A stretch of DNA of 64,000 nucleotides from Segatella copri (GCF_009494395.1 NZ_VZCB01000018.1:16092-80091), one strand, 5' to 3'; positions 54,159-62,889 are shown, counted from the stretch's first letter. Program-made: numbers and translations. The notes: generated by a model not told the origin, from the sequence alone.

Positions 54159-54857
54159 ATGTTTTGGAAAAAGATCATCATCCTATGCCTTGCCATCCCC
54201 CTGCTTTTCAGCCTTCCATCCAAGGCGCAGAAGCCAGGAGATATCGTCAGCGAACAAACCATCAGACAACGGGGAGAGAAGCATTTCTTCTCCATTTCCC
54301 CTATCCCTGATGACATTTTCCACTTGATGAAAGGAAAGACATATAAGCAGAACTGCACCGTGGCAAGAAGCGAATTGCGATACCTGCGATGCCTCCACGT
54401 GGATAAGGACGGCAGGAAGATAGTGGGCGAAATGGTGGTAAACAAGGCGATAGCGACAGATGTGCTCGCTATTCTCAAAAGACTCTACGAGGCTCAATAT
54501 CCGATAGAGCGGATGAGACTCATCGACTATTGGGATGCAGACGACGAAAGAGCGATGAGAGCCAACAACTCCTCCAGTTTCAACTTCCGTTTCATCTCGC
54601 ATACCCATACCGTATCGAAGCATGGCAAAGGACTAGCCATTGATATCAACACACTCTATAACCCTTACCACAAACGACTGAAAAACGGCAAGGATGTGGT
54701 GGAGCCTGCCACTGGCCGCCCCTACCTCGACCGCAGCAAGCATCATGTTTATATGATTAAGAAGGGCGACCTCTGCTACCGCCTCTTCAAGGCGAAAGGA
54801 TTTAGATGGGGAGGCGACTGGAAACACAGCAAGGATTACCAGCACTTCGAGAAATAA
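54159..54857 (+). CDS. M15-family (VanY/extensin-like) peptidase, secreted
   Basis: The 232-residue protein has a signal peptide (IIILCLAIPLLFSLPSKAQ). The M15 metal-site motifs are SKHGKGLAIDINTLYNP (His, Asp; about residues 148-164) and the C-terminal FRWGGDWKHSKDYQHFE (final metal His). It should cut peptidoglycan peptides in the periplasm. It follows the Lrp gene by 19 bases with a good AAGGAG site. The transcript ends at 54904-54956. Confidence 0.88.
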   Translation: MFWKKIIILCLAIPLLFSLPSKAQKPGDIVSEQTIRQRGEKHFFSISPIPDDIFHLMKGKTYKQNCTVARSELRYLRCLHVDKDGRKIVGEMVVNKAIATDVLAILKRLYEAQYPIERMRLIDYWDADDERAMRANNSSSFNFRFISHTHTVSKHGKGLAIDINTLYNPYHKRLKNGKDVVEPATGRPYLDRSKHHVYMIKKGDLCYRLFKAKGFRWGGDWKHSKDYQHFEK

Positions 54858-54903
54858 GAATTCCCGATAAGATTTTGAGAAAAGACATTAAAGAAGACAT
54901 AAA

Positions 54904-54956
54904 AAAGGCTATGCCCACGTTGTATCCCCTAAATAACAACTATTGGCATAGCCTTT
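54904..54956 (+). terminator. Intrinsic terminator after the M15 peptidase gene
   Basis: AAAGGCTATGCC (54904-54915) pairs perfectly with GGCATAGCCTTT (54945-54956) around a 29-base loop. The stem's A3/T3 ends make it usable on both strands. Confidence 0.65.
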
Positions 54957-55032
54957 AATTACCCTTCATTATCTTTTTTATTTTTATAATGAAATACAAT
55001 TCAATCTTTTCTAACCTAATATAGAGAATTAT

Positions 55033-55137
55033 TTAGTTATACCAAATTGAATTATAATCTCTACGTTCATCTTCCTCATTATAGAGGTTTTCGTACTCAA
55101 GGTTTTTTGCCTCAAAGGCTTCACGTGTTTGTTTCAT
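55033..55137 (-). CDS. 34-aa acidic small protein
   Basis: The ATG at 55137 is preceded by a near-perfect Shine-Dalgarno AGGAGGT (7 bases away), rare in this phylum. A -7-like TATTTTTG lies about 50 bases upstream. The product MKQTREAFEAKNLEYENLYN followed by EEDERRDYNSIWYN is very acidic and helical. No family is recognised. It occupies the otherwise empty 461-base gap 54858-55318. Confidence 0.55.
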   Translation of the reverse strand: MKQTREAFEAKNLEYENLYNEEDERRDYNSIWYN

Positions 55138-55239
55138 AATAGTACCTCCTATCTTCTTATTTATAAACCCATTATTGTTTTCATTGGCAAAAATAGTAAA
55201 AAAACAAATAGGTCATGTCAATATTTCAGAAAACTTTTG

Positions 55240-55247
55240 TAATTTTG
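55240..55247 (+). promoter_or_regulatory. -7 promoter element of the DUF3810 gene
   Basis: TAATTTTG lies 72 bases ahead of the ATG at 55319 and excludes the upstream in-frame start at 55175. Confidence 0.6.
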
Positions 55248-55318
55248 CACAGTGGGAGCAAAAAGTACAAAACTCTCGCTCCATCATACCATATTTTACA
55301 TCTTTAAAAAGAAGCGTC

Positions 55319-56446
55319 ATGAAGATATTGCATGTCTTACGGATTCATAAAATCAAGTGGCGACATTGGTTACTTTTAGCATTGTTCCTCCTCGTCACCC
55401 TTACCAAGATGATTTCTCTTTGGGGATTCCTCTATACCACTCGCATCTATCCGGTTATCGGAAAGCTGCTCTCTCCCGTTTCCGGAATCATTCCTTTTGC
55501 TGTAGGCGATATTTTCATCGCTCTCAGTATCGCATGGGTTATTCTCTATCCGATATACGAGATAGGATGGAGAAAGAAAAAGGGTGTTTTCGGAAGAGTG
55601 ATAGAGTATCTGCTTTGGGTATACGTATGGTTTTACATGGCTTGGGGATTGAACTATTCTCAGCCGAACATCTATAATAGAATAGGTATGAAGCCCGTAG
55701 AAGTAAGCGAAGCCAAATTCAAGGCATTTGCCTACCAATATGCTGATACGCTCAACCGGTTAAGTGAAGAACGAAGAGTGAAGAGTGAAAAAATCAATAG
55801 TATTGTGGATGATGATTTGAAGAATCGGGTGAAAGATGCGATACTGACAGAATATAATAAAATAGGATATCAGGAAGGTATCAACCCACCTTTTAACCAG
55901 AACCCACATGTGAAGACGATGGTATTCACCCCACTCAGTTCTATGGCAGGCGTCACCGGAAGCATGGGTCCTTTCTTCTGCGAATTTACGCTGAACGGAG
56001 ATATTCGCTCTCATGACTATCCTGCCACATACGCTCACGAATTTGCCCATTTCCTGGGAGTGGCAAACGAAGGAGAGGCGAATTTCTACAGTTATATCGT
56101 ATGCACCGCATCAGAAGATAAAGCGGTTAGATTCAGTGGATACTACCACATTTTCTTCCATGTATTAAATAATGTATTCAATATTCTTGGTAAAAAGGAG
56201 GGCGAGAAATTCCTAAAGCACATCCGACCGGAGATTATACAACTGGCAAAAAACGACCGCTGCTATTGGATCAGCAAGCGATGCAAGGCGTTGGATTCCG
56301 CTCAGGATTTCATCTTCGACCTCTACCTCAAAGGCAATCATGTGGCGGAAGGTAGAAAGAGCTATTCGGGCGTTATCGGCTTGATACTGGCTTGGAATGA
56401 AAAGAAAGAAACGATTCTGAAATACAAAAGCAAGAAACGATTCTGA
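55319..56446 (+). CDS. DUF3810 family membrane metallopeptidase-like protein
   Basis: The product is about 375 residues. It has three membrane segments in the first 120 residues (LLLALFLLVTLTKMI; GDIFIALSIAWVILY; LLWVYVWFYMAWG). A soluble domain follows, with THEFAHFLGVANEGEANF (about residues 236-253), a HExxH-type zinc site with a following Glu. The family is widespread in Bacteroidota and its substrate is unknown. The end of the gene and the following 60 bases carry AAGCAAGAAAC-type tandem repeats, so the C-terminus (ETILKYKSKKRF) may vary in length. Confidence 0.85.
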   Translation: MKILHVLRIHKIKWRHWLLLALFLLVTLTKMISLWGFLYTTRIYPVIGKLLSPVSGIIPFAVGDIFIALSIAWVILYPIYEIGWRKKKGVFGRVIEYLLWVYVWFYMAWGLNYSQPNIYNRIGMKPVEVSEAKFKAFAYQYADTLNRLSEERRVKSEKINSIVDDDLKNRVKDAILTEYNKIGYQEGINPPFNQNPHVKTMVFTPLSSMAGVTGSMGPFFCEFTLNGDIRSHDYPATYAHEFAHFLGVANEGEANFYSYIVCTASEDKAVRFSGYYHIFFHVLNNVFNILGKKEGEKFLKHIRPEIIQLAKNDRCYWISKRCKALDSAQDFIFDLYLKGNHVAEGRKSYSGVIGLILAWNEKKETILKYKSKKRF

Positions 56447-56537
56447 AATACAAAAATTCAAGAAACTGAGATAATACAAAAGCAAGAAACTGAGATAATA
56501 CAAAAGACGGTTGGTCAACATTTTTGAACCAACCGTC
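56400..56537 (+). repeat. Tandem repeats followed by a terminator hairpin
   Basis: GAAACGATTCTGAAATACAA is repeated twice across the stop codon of the DUF3810 gene. CAAGAAACTGAGATAATACA is then repeated twice. The hairpin ACGGTTGGT-ACCAACCGT (56508-56516 with 56529-56537) closes the region and probably ends the transcript. Confidence 0.6.
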
Positions 56538-56623
56538 ATTCGCATATACCTGAATAGAAAGTAAAATCTTAAATTTGCTTTGCGTTTCTAAAGACGTTTC
56601 TGAAAAAACACATTATTTCTTCT

Positions 56624-57115
56624 CTATCCTTGTTGACCTAGCTTTTTTCCAGGCATAGGCTTACCATCCTTTCCCATACCCTTGCGAGGTTTCTTCTGAG
56701 CAAATCGCTTCATCATCTGACGTTCTATCTCATAAACACGCTGAATCTGCTGCTGAGTCAGGAACTGAGAATACTTCTTGTAGTATTTCTGACGGATGTT
56801 GAGAATCTTCTCGCTCATCTCGAAGCGCTGCTTAATCTCCTGCTCTGTCTGAGCATCGGATTTCATTTCCCCCTTCTTGTGATGAGGACGAGGTCCTAAT
56901 GCCCAAACCTCTTTCTGGAACTGGGTATAGGTGTCGATAAATTTAGAACTGGTCTTGTCATCAAGACCCAAATCGTGAGCAATATATTGTGCCTGCTTTT
57001 CAGCCAGCTGTTCACGAGAGAGGCGCTGCTTCTGATTAGGCGCCTGTGCACATACACTTGTAGAAACGGTCATCATTGCGACAACCATCATCAAAATACC
57101 TAAAATCTTTTTCAT
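56624..57115 (-). CDS. Periplasmic Spy/CpxP-like protein
   Basis: The 163-residue protein has a signal peptide (MMVVAMMTVSTSVCAQ) and a charged helical body. The body includes LSREQLAEKQAQYIAHDLGL and the LTxxQ-like FLTQQQIQRVYEIE (about residues 118-131). It ends in a Lys/Gly-rich tail. Spy/CpxP proteins are periplasmic chaperones or stress sensors. It is third in a sigma-factor operon and is likely its effector or feedback component. Confidence 0.7.
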   Translation of the reverse strand: MKKILGILMMVVAMMTVSTSVCAQAPNQKQRLSREQLAEKQAQYIAHDLGLDDKTSSKFIDTYTQFQKEVWALGPRPHHKKGEMKSDAQTEQEIKQRFEMSEKILNIRQKYYKKYSQFLTQQQIQRVYEIERQMMKRFAQKKPRKGMGKDGKPMPGKKLGQQG

Positions 57116-57169
57116 AATTCACCTTAATTTATATATTATAGAATCTATTAATTATATTCTTGAATCCGT

Positions 57170-57571
57170 TTATTCATCAAGAAAGACATCCTCCTGATAA
57201 ACACTGAGCAAATAAGCCTGATCAGCAGAAGATAACTGAGCGAAAGCCTGATCTACCGCTTGCATCTCATTATCTGCCTGAGATGGCAGAGAAGAATGAG
57301 GCGCAGCGAAATCGATGTGGAGTATCAGGAGTACTGCCACCGATGCTGCCACTGCCATTGCAGCCGCCCATATCACCTTCATCAGAGGTCGCTTCTTCGG
57401 CTGTATCCCGACAGGTTTCGGTTTGTTATCCTTCACCTGTTCTAGGATATTGGCTTCCATCTCCTTGAAGAATCCTTCTGGCGTTGAGTAAGGCATCCGC
57501 TTACCCACCTGGTCGAAGTTGAATTTCCCGGTTTTATTGAAATCAAAATTTGTATCCATATTCTTTTCCAT
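57170..57571 (-). CDS. Anti-sigma-like single-pass membrane protein
   Basis: The 133-residue protein has a cytoplasmic N-terminal region (about residues 1-65; VGKRMPYSTPEGFFKEMEAN), one membrane helix (VIWAAAMAVAASVAVLLILHI, about 66-86) and an acidic periplasmic tail. Size, topology and position 35 bases after an ECF sigma gene suggest it holds the sigma factor inactive at the membrane. No zinc-binding anti-sigma motif is visible. Confidence 0.7.
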   Translation of the reverse strand: MEKNMDTNFDFNKTGKFNFDQVGKRMPYSTPEGFFKEMEANILEQVKDNKPKPVGIQPKKRPLMKVIWAAAMAVAASVAVLLILHIDFAAPHSSLPSQADNEMQAVDQAFAQLSSADQAYLLSVYQEDVFLDE

Positions 57572-57606
57572 TTTGAATAACCATTAAAAACTCACAGAAC
57601 TCTCAC

Positions 57607-58146
57607 TTAATCGTTCGAATTCATGTACTTGATAATTTTCTCTTTGGCAACATGATAACTTGCCTTGATACTGGTTGGTGTAGAATCCGCAATCTTGGCA
57701 ATCTCATCGAACCCGAGTTCATCGTAATATCGAAGGTTGAATGCCAACTGCTGCTTGGGCGGAAGCAAAAGAATAGCCTTCTGCAGTTTCACCGCCACCT
57801 TATCATCAAAGTCGATATAATCATCACCTTGAATCAGGTTGACACCTGTGGTTTCCGATTCTATGGAAACAACTTCCTGTCTCCGTTTGCTGATAATCCT
57901 AAGAGCCTCATTTGTGGCTATGCGATAAATCCAGCTTCTTAAAGAGCAATCGCCCCGATAGTTGCCGAACGAGCGATAGATTCTCACGAAGGTTTCTTGC
58001 GAAGCATCCTGTGCATCATCGTGCGAAACCACCAGTCGGCGAATATGCCAATATACGCTTTCCTGATATTTCGCCATCAGCATCCGAAATCCGTTCTGTG
58101 GATTTTCCTTCAGCAGTTCCATAATGCCATTGTCATTTATACTCAT
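57607..58146 (-). CDS. ECF-family RNA polymerase sigma factor
   Basis: The 179-residue protein has region 2 (VSHDDAQDASQETFVRIYRS, SLRSWIYRIATNEAL) and region 4 (LPPKQQLAFNLRYYDELGFD followed by EIAKIADSTPTSIKASYHVA). It forms an operon with an anti-sigma-like and a Spy-like gene, a usual envelope-stress layout in Bacteroidota. It is divergent from the sigma/macrodomain fusion gene. Confidence 0.92.
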   Translation of the reverse strand: MSINDNGIMELLKENPQNGFRMLMAKYQESVYWHIRRLVVSHDDAQDASQETFVRIYRSFGNYRGDCSLRSWIYRIATNEALRIISKRRQEVVSIESETTGVNLIQGDDYIDFDDKVAVKLQKAILLLPPKQQLAFNLRYYDELGFDEIAKIADSTPTSIKASYHVAKEKIIKYMNSND

Positions 58147-58320
58147 ATTCGTTTATTTTCATGAACGTTACGATTATATGACCATTCTAAATGGGAAAAG
58201 TAAAAAGGCGGGATACATTTTTTTTCGATACCAGCTTAATTTTTCCTTCTCTTTTCTCTTTTAATATCATAGAGAAGAGAAAAAAAGGAGCTATTCCTCT
58301 GGTTTCTCAAAGAAAAAGTA

Positions 58321-58328
58321 TATATTTG
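58321..58328 (+). promoter_or_regulatory. -7 promoter element of the sigma/macrodomain fusion gene
   Basis: TATATTTG places the transcript start near 58335, so ATG 58364 is preferred over the upstream in-frame TTG at 58337. Confidence 0.6.
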
Positions 58329-58363
58329 CAATCGAATTGCGGATATCAAAAAGATATATCGAT

Positions 58364-59551
58364 ATGAAGAAAGAAAAGAATTTTTCAGACACTGATTTTT
58401 CAAAGAAGAAGGCATTAGAAAGTTTATCGGATGATGAGATTCTGCAGGGCTTCAAGGATGCCGATGCCAGAATCGTAAGGGAGTATTACTACGGATACTG
58501 CCGGGTGGCTTATTGCATCTACGATAAGCGATATGACCTGCAGAACAAGCCGGGCATGGACTTCTTCTCGCTGGCTCACGAATACTATCTCTATCTCTGC
58601 GAACACGACTTCAAACCGCTGGAAGACCGGAAGCCGAGCATGTCGCTCAAAACCTGGATGGTGAATGGTTTCCGATTCCTGCTGCTGGATAAACTGAAGG
58701 AAGTGGTAAAGGAGCATCGCTTCGAGAGTTTCGAAGCACGGCAGGAAAGCCGCAAGATGCAGTTTGACGTGACCGACAACCAGTTTGAGCATGATCTTTA
58801 TCAGACGATAGAAGACATCGGCAATTTCTATTATGGCAGAGACAGCAAGAACAGCATCATCCTGAAGATGCTCTATATAGAGGGATTCAGGGGCAAGGAC
58901 GTAGCCGCCCAGTTGGGCATATCCCATTCAGCCGTCACCCAGCGTTGCCAGAAGATGATGCACGATGTGGTGATTCCTTATTTCAAGAGATACTTCGACG
59001 CATCGGAATACGGAAGCTACCTGTCGTTCAGCGAAGAAGATACATCAGTTTCAAGTGCTCCGAAGATGTCGATGCCGAGAATGATGTCCGAATGCAAGTG
59101 CTGCGAGGAATCGGCAGATAATGGCAATAACATATTTAATAATAAGAATAATATGGAAGATATGAAGAAGGGAAGAATCACTCCTCGCTGGATTGATTCA
59201 TTAAAGGAGAACGAGATATTTGTATTTGGCAGCAATCTGGCTGGCATGCATGGTGGTGGTGCTGCCCGCATTGCCCGATTACACTTCGGTGCCGTCATGG
59301 GCAAGGGCGTTGGCTTGCAAGGACAGAGTTACGCCATCCCTACAATGCAGGGCGGCGTGGAAACCATCCGTCCATACGTGGAGGAATTCATTATCTTTGC
59401 CCATCAGCATCCCGATCTTCATTTCCTGGTAACCCCAATAGGTTGCGGCATCGCCGGTTTCGAAGCCGAAGACATCGCCCCATTGTTCAAGAGCGCAAAG
59501 AAGATGAAGAACATCAGCTTGCCGGAGAGTTTCTGGGAGGTGATAGAGTAA
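58364..59551 (+). CDS. Sigma-70-like protein fused to a macrodomain-like (A1S_2505-type) domain
   Basis: The product is about 395 residues. Residues about 20-215 look like sigma regions 2 and 4: MSLKTWMVNGFRFLLLDKLK and the helix-turn-helix GFRGKDVAAQLGISHSAVTQ. After an Asn-rich linker, residues about 270-395 hold a compact domain with FVFGSNLAGMHGGGAARIA and GLQGQSYAIPT, plus VTPIGCGIAGF. This matches the A1S_2505 phage-associated family, whose Gly-rich loops resemble macrodomains that bind ADP-ribose. Internal ATGs at 59154 and 59163 could also yield the domain alone. It heads a set with a 387-aa gene and an ADP-ribosylglycohydrolase. The family calls are from memory of motifs. Confidence 0.75.
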   Translation: MKKEKNFSDTDFSKKKALESLSDDEILQGFKDADARIVREYYYGYCRVAYCIYDKRYDLQNKPGMDFFSLAHEYYLYLCEHDFKPLEDRKPSMSLKTWMVNGFRFLLLDKLKEVVKEHRFESFEARQESRKMQFDVTDNQFEHDLYQTIEDIGNFYYGRDSKNSIILKMLYIEGFRGKDVAAQLGISHSAVTQRCQKMMHDVVIPYFKRYFDASEYGSYLSFSEEDTSVSSAPKMSMPRMMSECKCCEESADNGNNIFNNKNNMEDMKKGRITPRWIDSLKENEIFVFGSNLAGMHGGGAARIARLHFGAVMGKGVGLQGQSYAIPTMQGGVETIRPYVEEFIIFAHQHPDLHFLVTPIGCGIAGFEAEDIAPLFKSAKKMKNISLPESFWEVIE

Positions 59552-59600
59552 GTAAGCCCGTAACTATACGGGTAAAATATCCACAATAAACAAAACAACT

Positions 59601-60764
59601 ATGGGAGTCGATGTTTCACATATTATAAGAACTGATTTTCGCAATACAGAAGATCGCAACGCTGCTTGGAAATTCATCTTACAGACAGTTAAGATGTTTA
59701 AAAAAGCACTAGATATAAAAGCAGATGAAGAAGAGTGGGGATTGAATAAAGAAGAAATGAGTTTTATCCTCCCTGAATGGGATTGGGAATTTTCTCTACG
59801 AAAAGGATTCTGGGTAATAGAATCCTTTGACCATTATTGTCAAATTGTTATGCATAGAGGTCGATATTTCTGGCTACGAGACGATGTATATGAAATTAGC
59901 AAATTGCTAGGACAAGAAGAGGCTTGGTACGCTATGGAACACCTCACTTGGAATGGTGGTCCCACAGAAGACCTCGACTGTACTTTTGAAGATTGGCTAG
60001 ATTTTGCCATCAAAAAGAACAACGGCATTGTCCCTGAGTTTGATAGCAAACTTATCATCGCTCAAGACGATTCCAACGAATACGAGATTCTTTATCATGA
60101 TGATTTCAAAGATATCAAATTATATAAGGCAGAATTGGAAAACAACAAGCAATCCCATAATATCCCAAACGAATATAAACCATCAGTAAATGAAGTTGAG
60201 AAATATCTCTACAGATGGGATCGTTTAGCTAACTATGTCGAACAAGAAAGAGCTTTAGATAAACTTTTCTTAGTTTTATGCAATAAGAATATTGATCAGT
60301 ATGAAATTTTACTCAAGTGCTCAACATTGAATGATTTCTACAGTACCAACATTTACGACATTTATTCAGTAGCACTGCACATCCTTTTCATCAAGGATTT
60401 AGACTACAGATTAGCTAAAGGCGATTTGTCCTTGGTTGAAGAAATCGCACATGTCAAAGTCGGAAGGGATCAAGTTGAACGAACATTCTATTCGTTTGCT
60501 ACAAAATACTGCAGTCATCATCAACCATCAAAATATGCCATATATGATAATTATGTAGAAAAGGTTTTGATTTTTTTCAAAAATAGAGATCATTTCTGTG
60601 ATTTTAAAAACAAAGATTTAAAGGATTATCCTAAGTTCATATCTGTTATCAAGCAATTTATGGCATATTATAAATTATCAAAGTTCACTCTGAAAGAAAT
60701 TGATAAATACTTATGGCAGTTAGGCAAAGAATATTATAACAAAACGCAAAAGAAGAAGAAGTGA
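59601..60764 (+). CDS. Uncharacterised 387-aa protein of the ADP-ribose-related operon
   Basis: The protein is cytoplasmic, rich in aromatic residues, and has two parts. Residues 1-130 resemble small immunity-like folds (MGVDVSHIIRTDF; YFWLRDDVYEISKLLGQEEA). Residues about 200-387 form a helical domain with FYSFATKYCSHHQPSKYAIY and a terminal LKEIDKYLWQLGKEYYN. I have no name for either. Its TGA overlaps the GTG-ATT-ATG start region of the following glycohydrolase, so the two are translationally coupled. A role in recognising or protecting a modified substrate is possible but unproven. Confidence 0.65.
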   Translation: MGVDVSHIIRTDFRNTEDRNAAWKFILQTVKMFKKALDIKADEEEWGLNKEEMSFILPEWDWEFSLRKGFWVIESFDHYCQIVMHRGRYFWLRDDVYEISKLLGQEEAWYAMEHLTWNGGPTEDLDCTFEDWLDFAIKKNNGIVPEFDSKLIIAQDDSNEYEILYHDDFKDIKLYKAELENNKQSHNIPNEYKPSVNEVEKYLYRWDRLANYVEQERALDKLFLVLCNKNIDQYEILLKCSTLNDFYSTNIYDIYSVALHILFIKDLDYRLAKGDLSLVEEIAHVKVGRDQVERTFYSFATKYCSHHQPSKYAIYDNYVEKVLIFFKNRDHFCDFKNKDLKDYPKFISVIKQFMAYYKLSKFTLKEIDKYLWQLGKEYYNKTQKKKK

Positions 60765-60766
60765 TT

Positions 60767-61612
60767 ATGTTAGGAGCAATGATAGGAGATATTGCTGGCT
60801 CAAAATATGAGTTCAACAATACGTTTGATTATGATTTCGAGATGTTCGGCGAGGGATGCGACTTCACCGATGATACCATCTGTACGGTAGCGGTAGCTGA
60901 TGCGATACAGAACGGACGAAGCTATCAGGAAAGCCTGCTGGATTGGTGCCGCCGTTATCCTTCTCCAAAAGGAGCGTATGGCGGAAGATTCGCGGGGTGG
61001 ATTCGTTCTCTTGATCCACAGCCATATAATAGTTTTGGCAATGGTTCGGCAATGCGAGTATCACCGGTGGCTTGGCTATTCGATGACCTGTCGCAGGTTT
61101 TGGAAGAGGCAGAGAAAACGGCTCTTCCTACTCATAACCATCCCGAAGGAATCAAGGGAGCCAAAGCCGTGGCTCATGCCATCTGGCATTTCCGCAAGAG
61201 TAATTTTTCAGAGGATTATAAGGAGTGTAAGGATGAGAAATCTAAAGAATATGATGATGAAGCAATGAAAGCCTTCAAGAATATTGCACGCAGCTATTAT
61301 GAGGATTTCGATACACGAGAGTATCCGAAAGGCAAGTTCGATGAAACCTGCATGGATGCCGTACCATTATCCTTCTATCTCCTCTCGCAAGCCTCATCCT
61401 TCGAGGATGCCATCCGCCTTGCCATATCTCATGGCGGCGATAGCGATACCATCGGAGCCATCGTTGGCTCCATAGCCGAAGCCCGCTTCGGTATTCCGCA
61501 AGAAATAAAAGAGAAGGCTATGAACTATCTCTCTAAGGACATGACAAGAATATACCAACAATTTAAAGCCAACAATGAAATAAAGAAAATAGATAAAAAA
61601 TACAAGAAATAG
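60767..61612 (+). CDS. ADP-ribosylglycohydrolase family protein, second copy
   Basis: The product is about 281 residues from ATG 60767, two bases after the preceding stop; a GTG at 60761 would add two residues. MLGAMIGDIAGSKYEF, the metal-binding FTDDTICTVAVADA (about residues 28-41) and the C-terminal ISHGGDSDTIGAIVGSIAEA are intact. It removes ADP-ribose groups or hydrolyses ADP-ribosyl metabolites. Co-expression with a macrodomain-like fusion points to ADP-ribose signalling or conflict. It differs clearly from the 3994-4818 paralogue. Confidence 0.92.
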   Translation: MLGAMIGDIAGSKYEFNNTFDYDFEMFGEGCDFTDDTICTVAVADAIQNGRSYQESLLDWCRRYPSPKGAYGGRFAGWIRSLDPQPYNSFGNGSAMRVSPVAWLFDDLSQVLEEAEKTALPTHNHPEGIKGAKAVAHAIWHFRKSNFSEDYKECKDEKSKEYDDEAMKAFKNIARSYYEDFDTREYPKGKFDETCMDAVPLSFYLLSQASSFEDAIRLAISHGGDSDTIGAIVGSIAEARFGIPQEIKEKAMNYLSKDMTRIYQQFKANNEIKKIDKKYKK

Positions 61613-61686
61613 TTGTTCGCAAGCGAAATTTTCTTACCGACTTTCATCGCCAAAACACATTAAATGCTCTTAAGGAGGTTAAGGAA

Positions 61687-61767
61687 ATGCTAAACCATTC
61701 ATATACCAGAGAACAAAAATTGGAGCAGATTGAAAAGATTCATGCTCAGAGCCAACGCAATAAATAA
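61687..61767 (+). CDS. 26-aa small open frame, possibly the tail of a lost gene
   Basis: AAGGAGG lies 8 bases before the ATG. The product is MLNHSYTREQKLEQIEKIHA followed by QSQRNK. The same frame is open upstream to about 61620 (NFLTDFHRQNTLNALKEVKE), so this may be the C-terminal scrap of a larger helical protein rather than a short gene. Confidence 0.35.
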   Translation: MLNHSYTREQKLEQIEKIHAQSQRNK

Positions 61768-61791
61768 AGCCCTCAACATTATAAATAAAGA

Positions 61792-61825
61792 CATAGGTAT
61801 AAGTGCTCAATGTACTTGTACCTAT
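61792..61825. terminator. Terminator after the ADP-ribose operon
   Basis: CATAGGTATAAGT (61792-61804) pairs with ACTTGTACCTATG (61813-61825) with one mismatch. It lies between the convergent forward operon and the reverse GIY-YIG gene and can serve both. Confidence 0.65.
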
Positions 61826-61862
61826 GCTTTCATTTTCTAAAATCTCTTATTAAGGAATTCAG

Positions 61863-62765
61863 CTAATCACTCATATTAGCAAATGGCCGTTTTCCCTCAT
61901 GGCTCAATTTAAACGCTTGAATCATTCGCCGCTCAACCATCCTTGAATTTTCCAAAGTCTCTGCCCAGCAAATCACAAAATCATCAACATCTGTCATTTG
62001 CCAAATCGCTCTTCCTCCTCCATGCGAAGCTCGCTTTCCTTGACCAAACCTCATGTATGAACGCAAACGACTTCTCATATTCGTTGATTTTCCTATATAC
62101 AAAATACAGGTTCCGTTAACATATTGTTCTTGTAAATAAGATAGTGAATAACAAGGAGAATCATTTGGAACTTTCACATAACCTCCTAAACTAGAAATAC
62201 TAAATATCGGTTGTTGGTTATTCCTCCTCAACACTAGGTACACACCATTAGAAGAAGGGACTTCTGAACAACTCTCTTTTAATTCACGAATGGTTTTAAA
62301 CCCTTTGAATTGCAACGTACAATCCAATACTTTTGATATTTCAGCAACCATATCTACATTATTTTTATTATAGTGATAACTTTTGCTTGCACTATTTGCT
62401 TTTACTGTGTTATTGTTCAAAAAGACATCATCTATAAAAGCGCCAAAAGCACCCAAGAGCATTATAATATGTACACCAAGTAAAAGCAACAATTCAGCCT
62501 TTGTTATATCATCATATCTTATACCATAATATATTACAGATAAAGGCAATATTACAGAATAAGTCCATAATATTTTATTATACCATTTTCTAGAAAATGC
62601 ATATTTTCCACCTTCATTTGGATGGAAAATCAAATATAATCCCACAAAAGGGAATAGCATTAATCTTAATAGGCAACCACCCATTACAACAGTTTGAATA
62701 AACTTGTTTGAAATATTCCAAGAGTATCCATTAATATTTCCCTTTGAATCTTGGTAAACCTTCAT
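61863..62765 (-). CDS. Membrane protein with a C-terminal GIY-YIG nuclease-like domain
   Basis: The product is about 300 residues from ATG 62765, which follows GGAGGTAG. The N-terminus has up to four hydrophobic segments (VVMGGCLLRLMLFPFVGLYL; LWTYSVILPLSVIYYGI; LLLLLGVHIIMLLGAFGAF). The C-terminal 120 residues carry the GIY-YIG elements GVYLVLRR, CILYIGKSTNMRSRLRSYM (Arg) and LENSRMVERRMIQAFK (Glu). GIY-YIG domains cut DNA or act in repair, so tethering to the membrane is unusual and could mean action on incoming DNA. The gene is AT-rich. Confidence 0.75.
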   Translation of the reverse strand: MKVYQDSKGNINGYSWNISNKFIQTVVMGGCLLRLMLFPFVGLYLIFHPNEGGKYAFSRKWYNKILWTYSVILPLSVIYYGIRYDDITKAELLLLLGVHIIMLLGAFGAFIDDVFLNNNTVKANSASKSYHYNKNNVDMVAEISKVLDCTLQFKGFKTIRELKESCSEVPSSNGVYLVLRRNNQQPIFSISSLGGYVKVPNDSPCYSLSYLQEQYVNGTCILYIGKSTNMRSRLRSYMRFGQGKRASHGGGRAIWQMTDVDDFVICWAETLENSRMVERRMIQAFKLSHEGKRPFANMSD

Positions 62766-62889
62766 ATCTCTACCTCCATTTTTTCTGCAAAAATACAAAA
62801 AGTTTTAGAATAATCCTATTTTTCTGCTTATTTTTCTCATTTTGTATAGAAGGAAAGAGAAATAATTTGTTTTTTTCGAAAAATAGTCT

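Noticed and set aside
53522..54478. 318-codon reverse frame covering the Lrp and M15 genes
   Set aside because: Both forward genes have clear family motifs and signals; the reverse frame has no family pattern.
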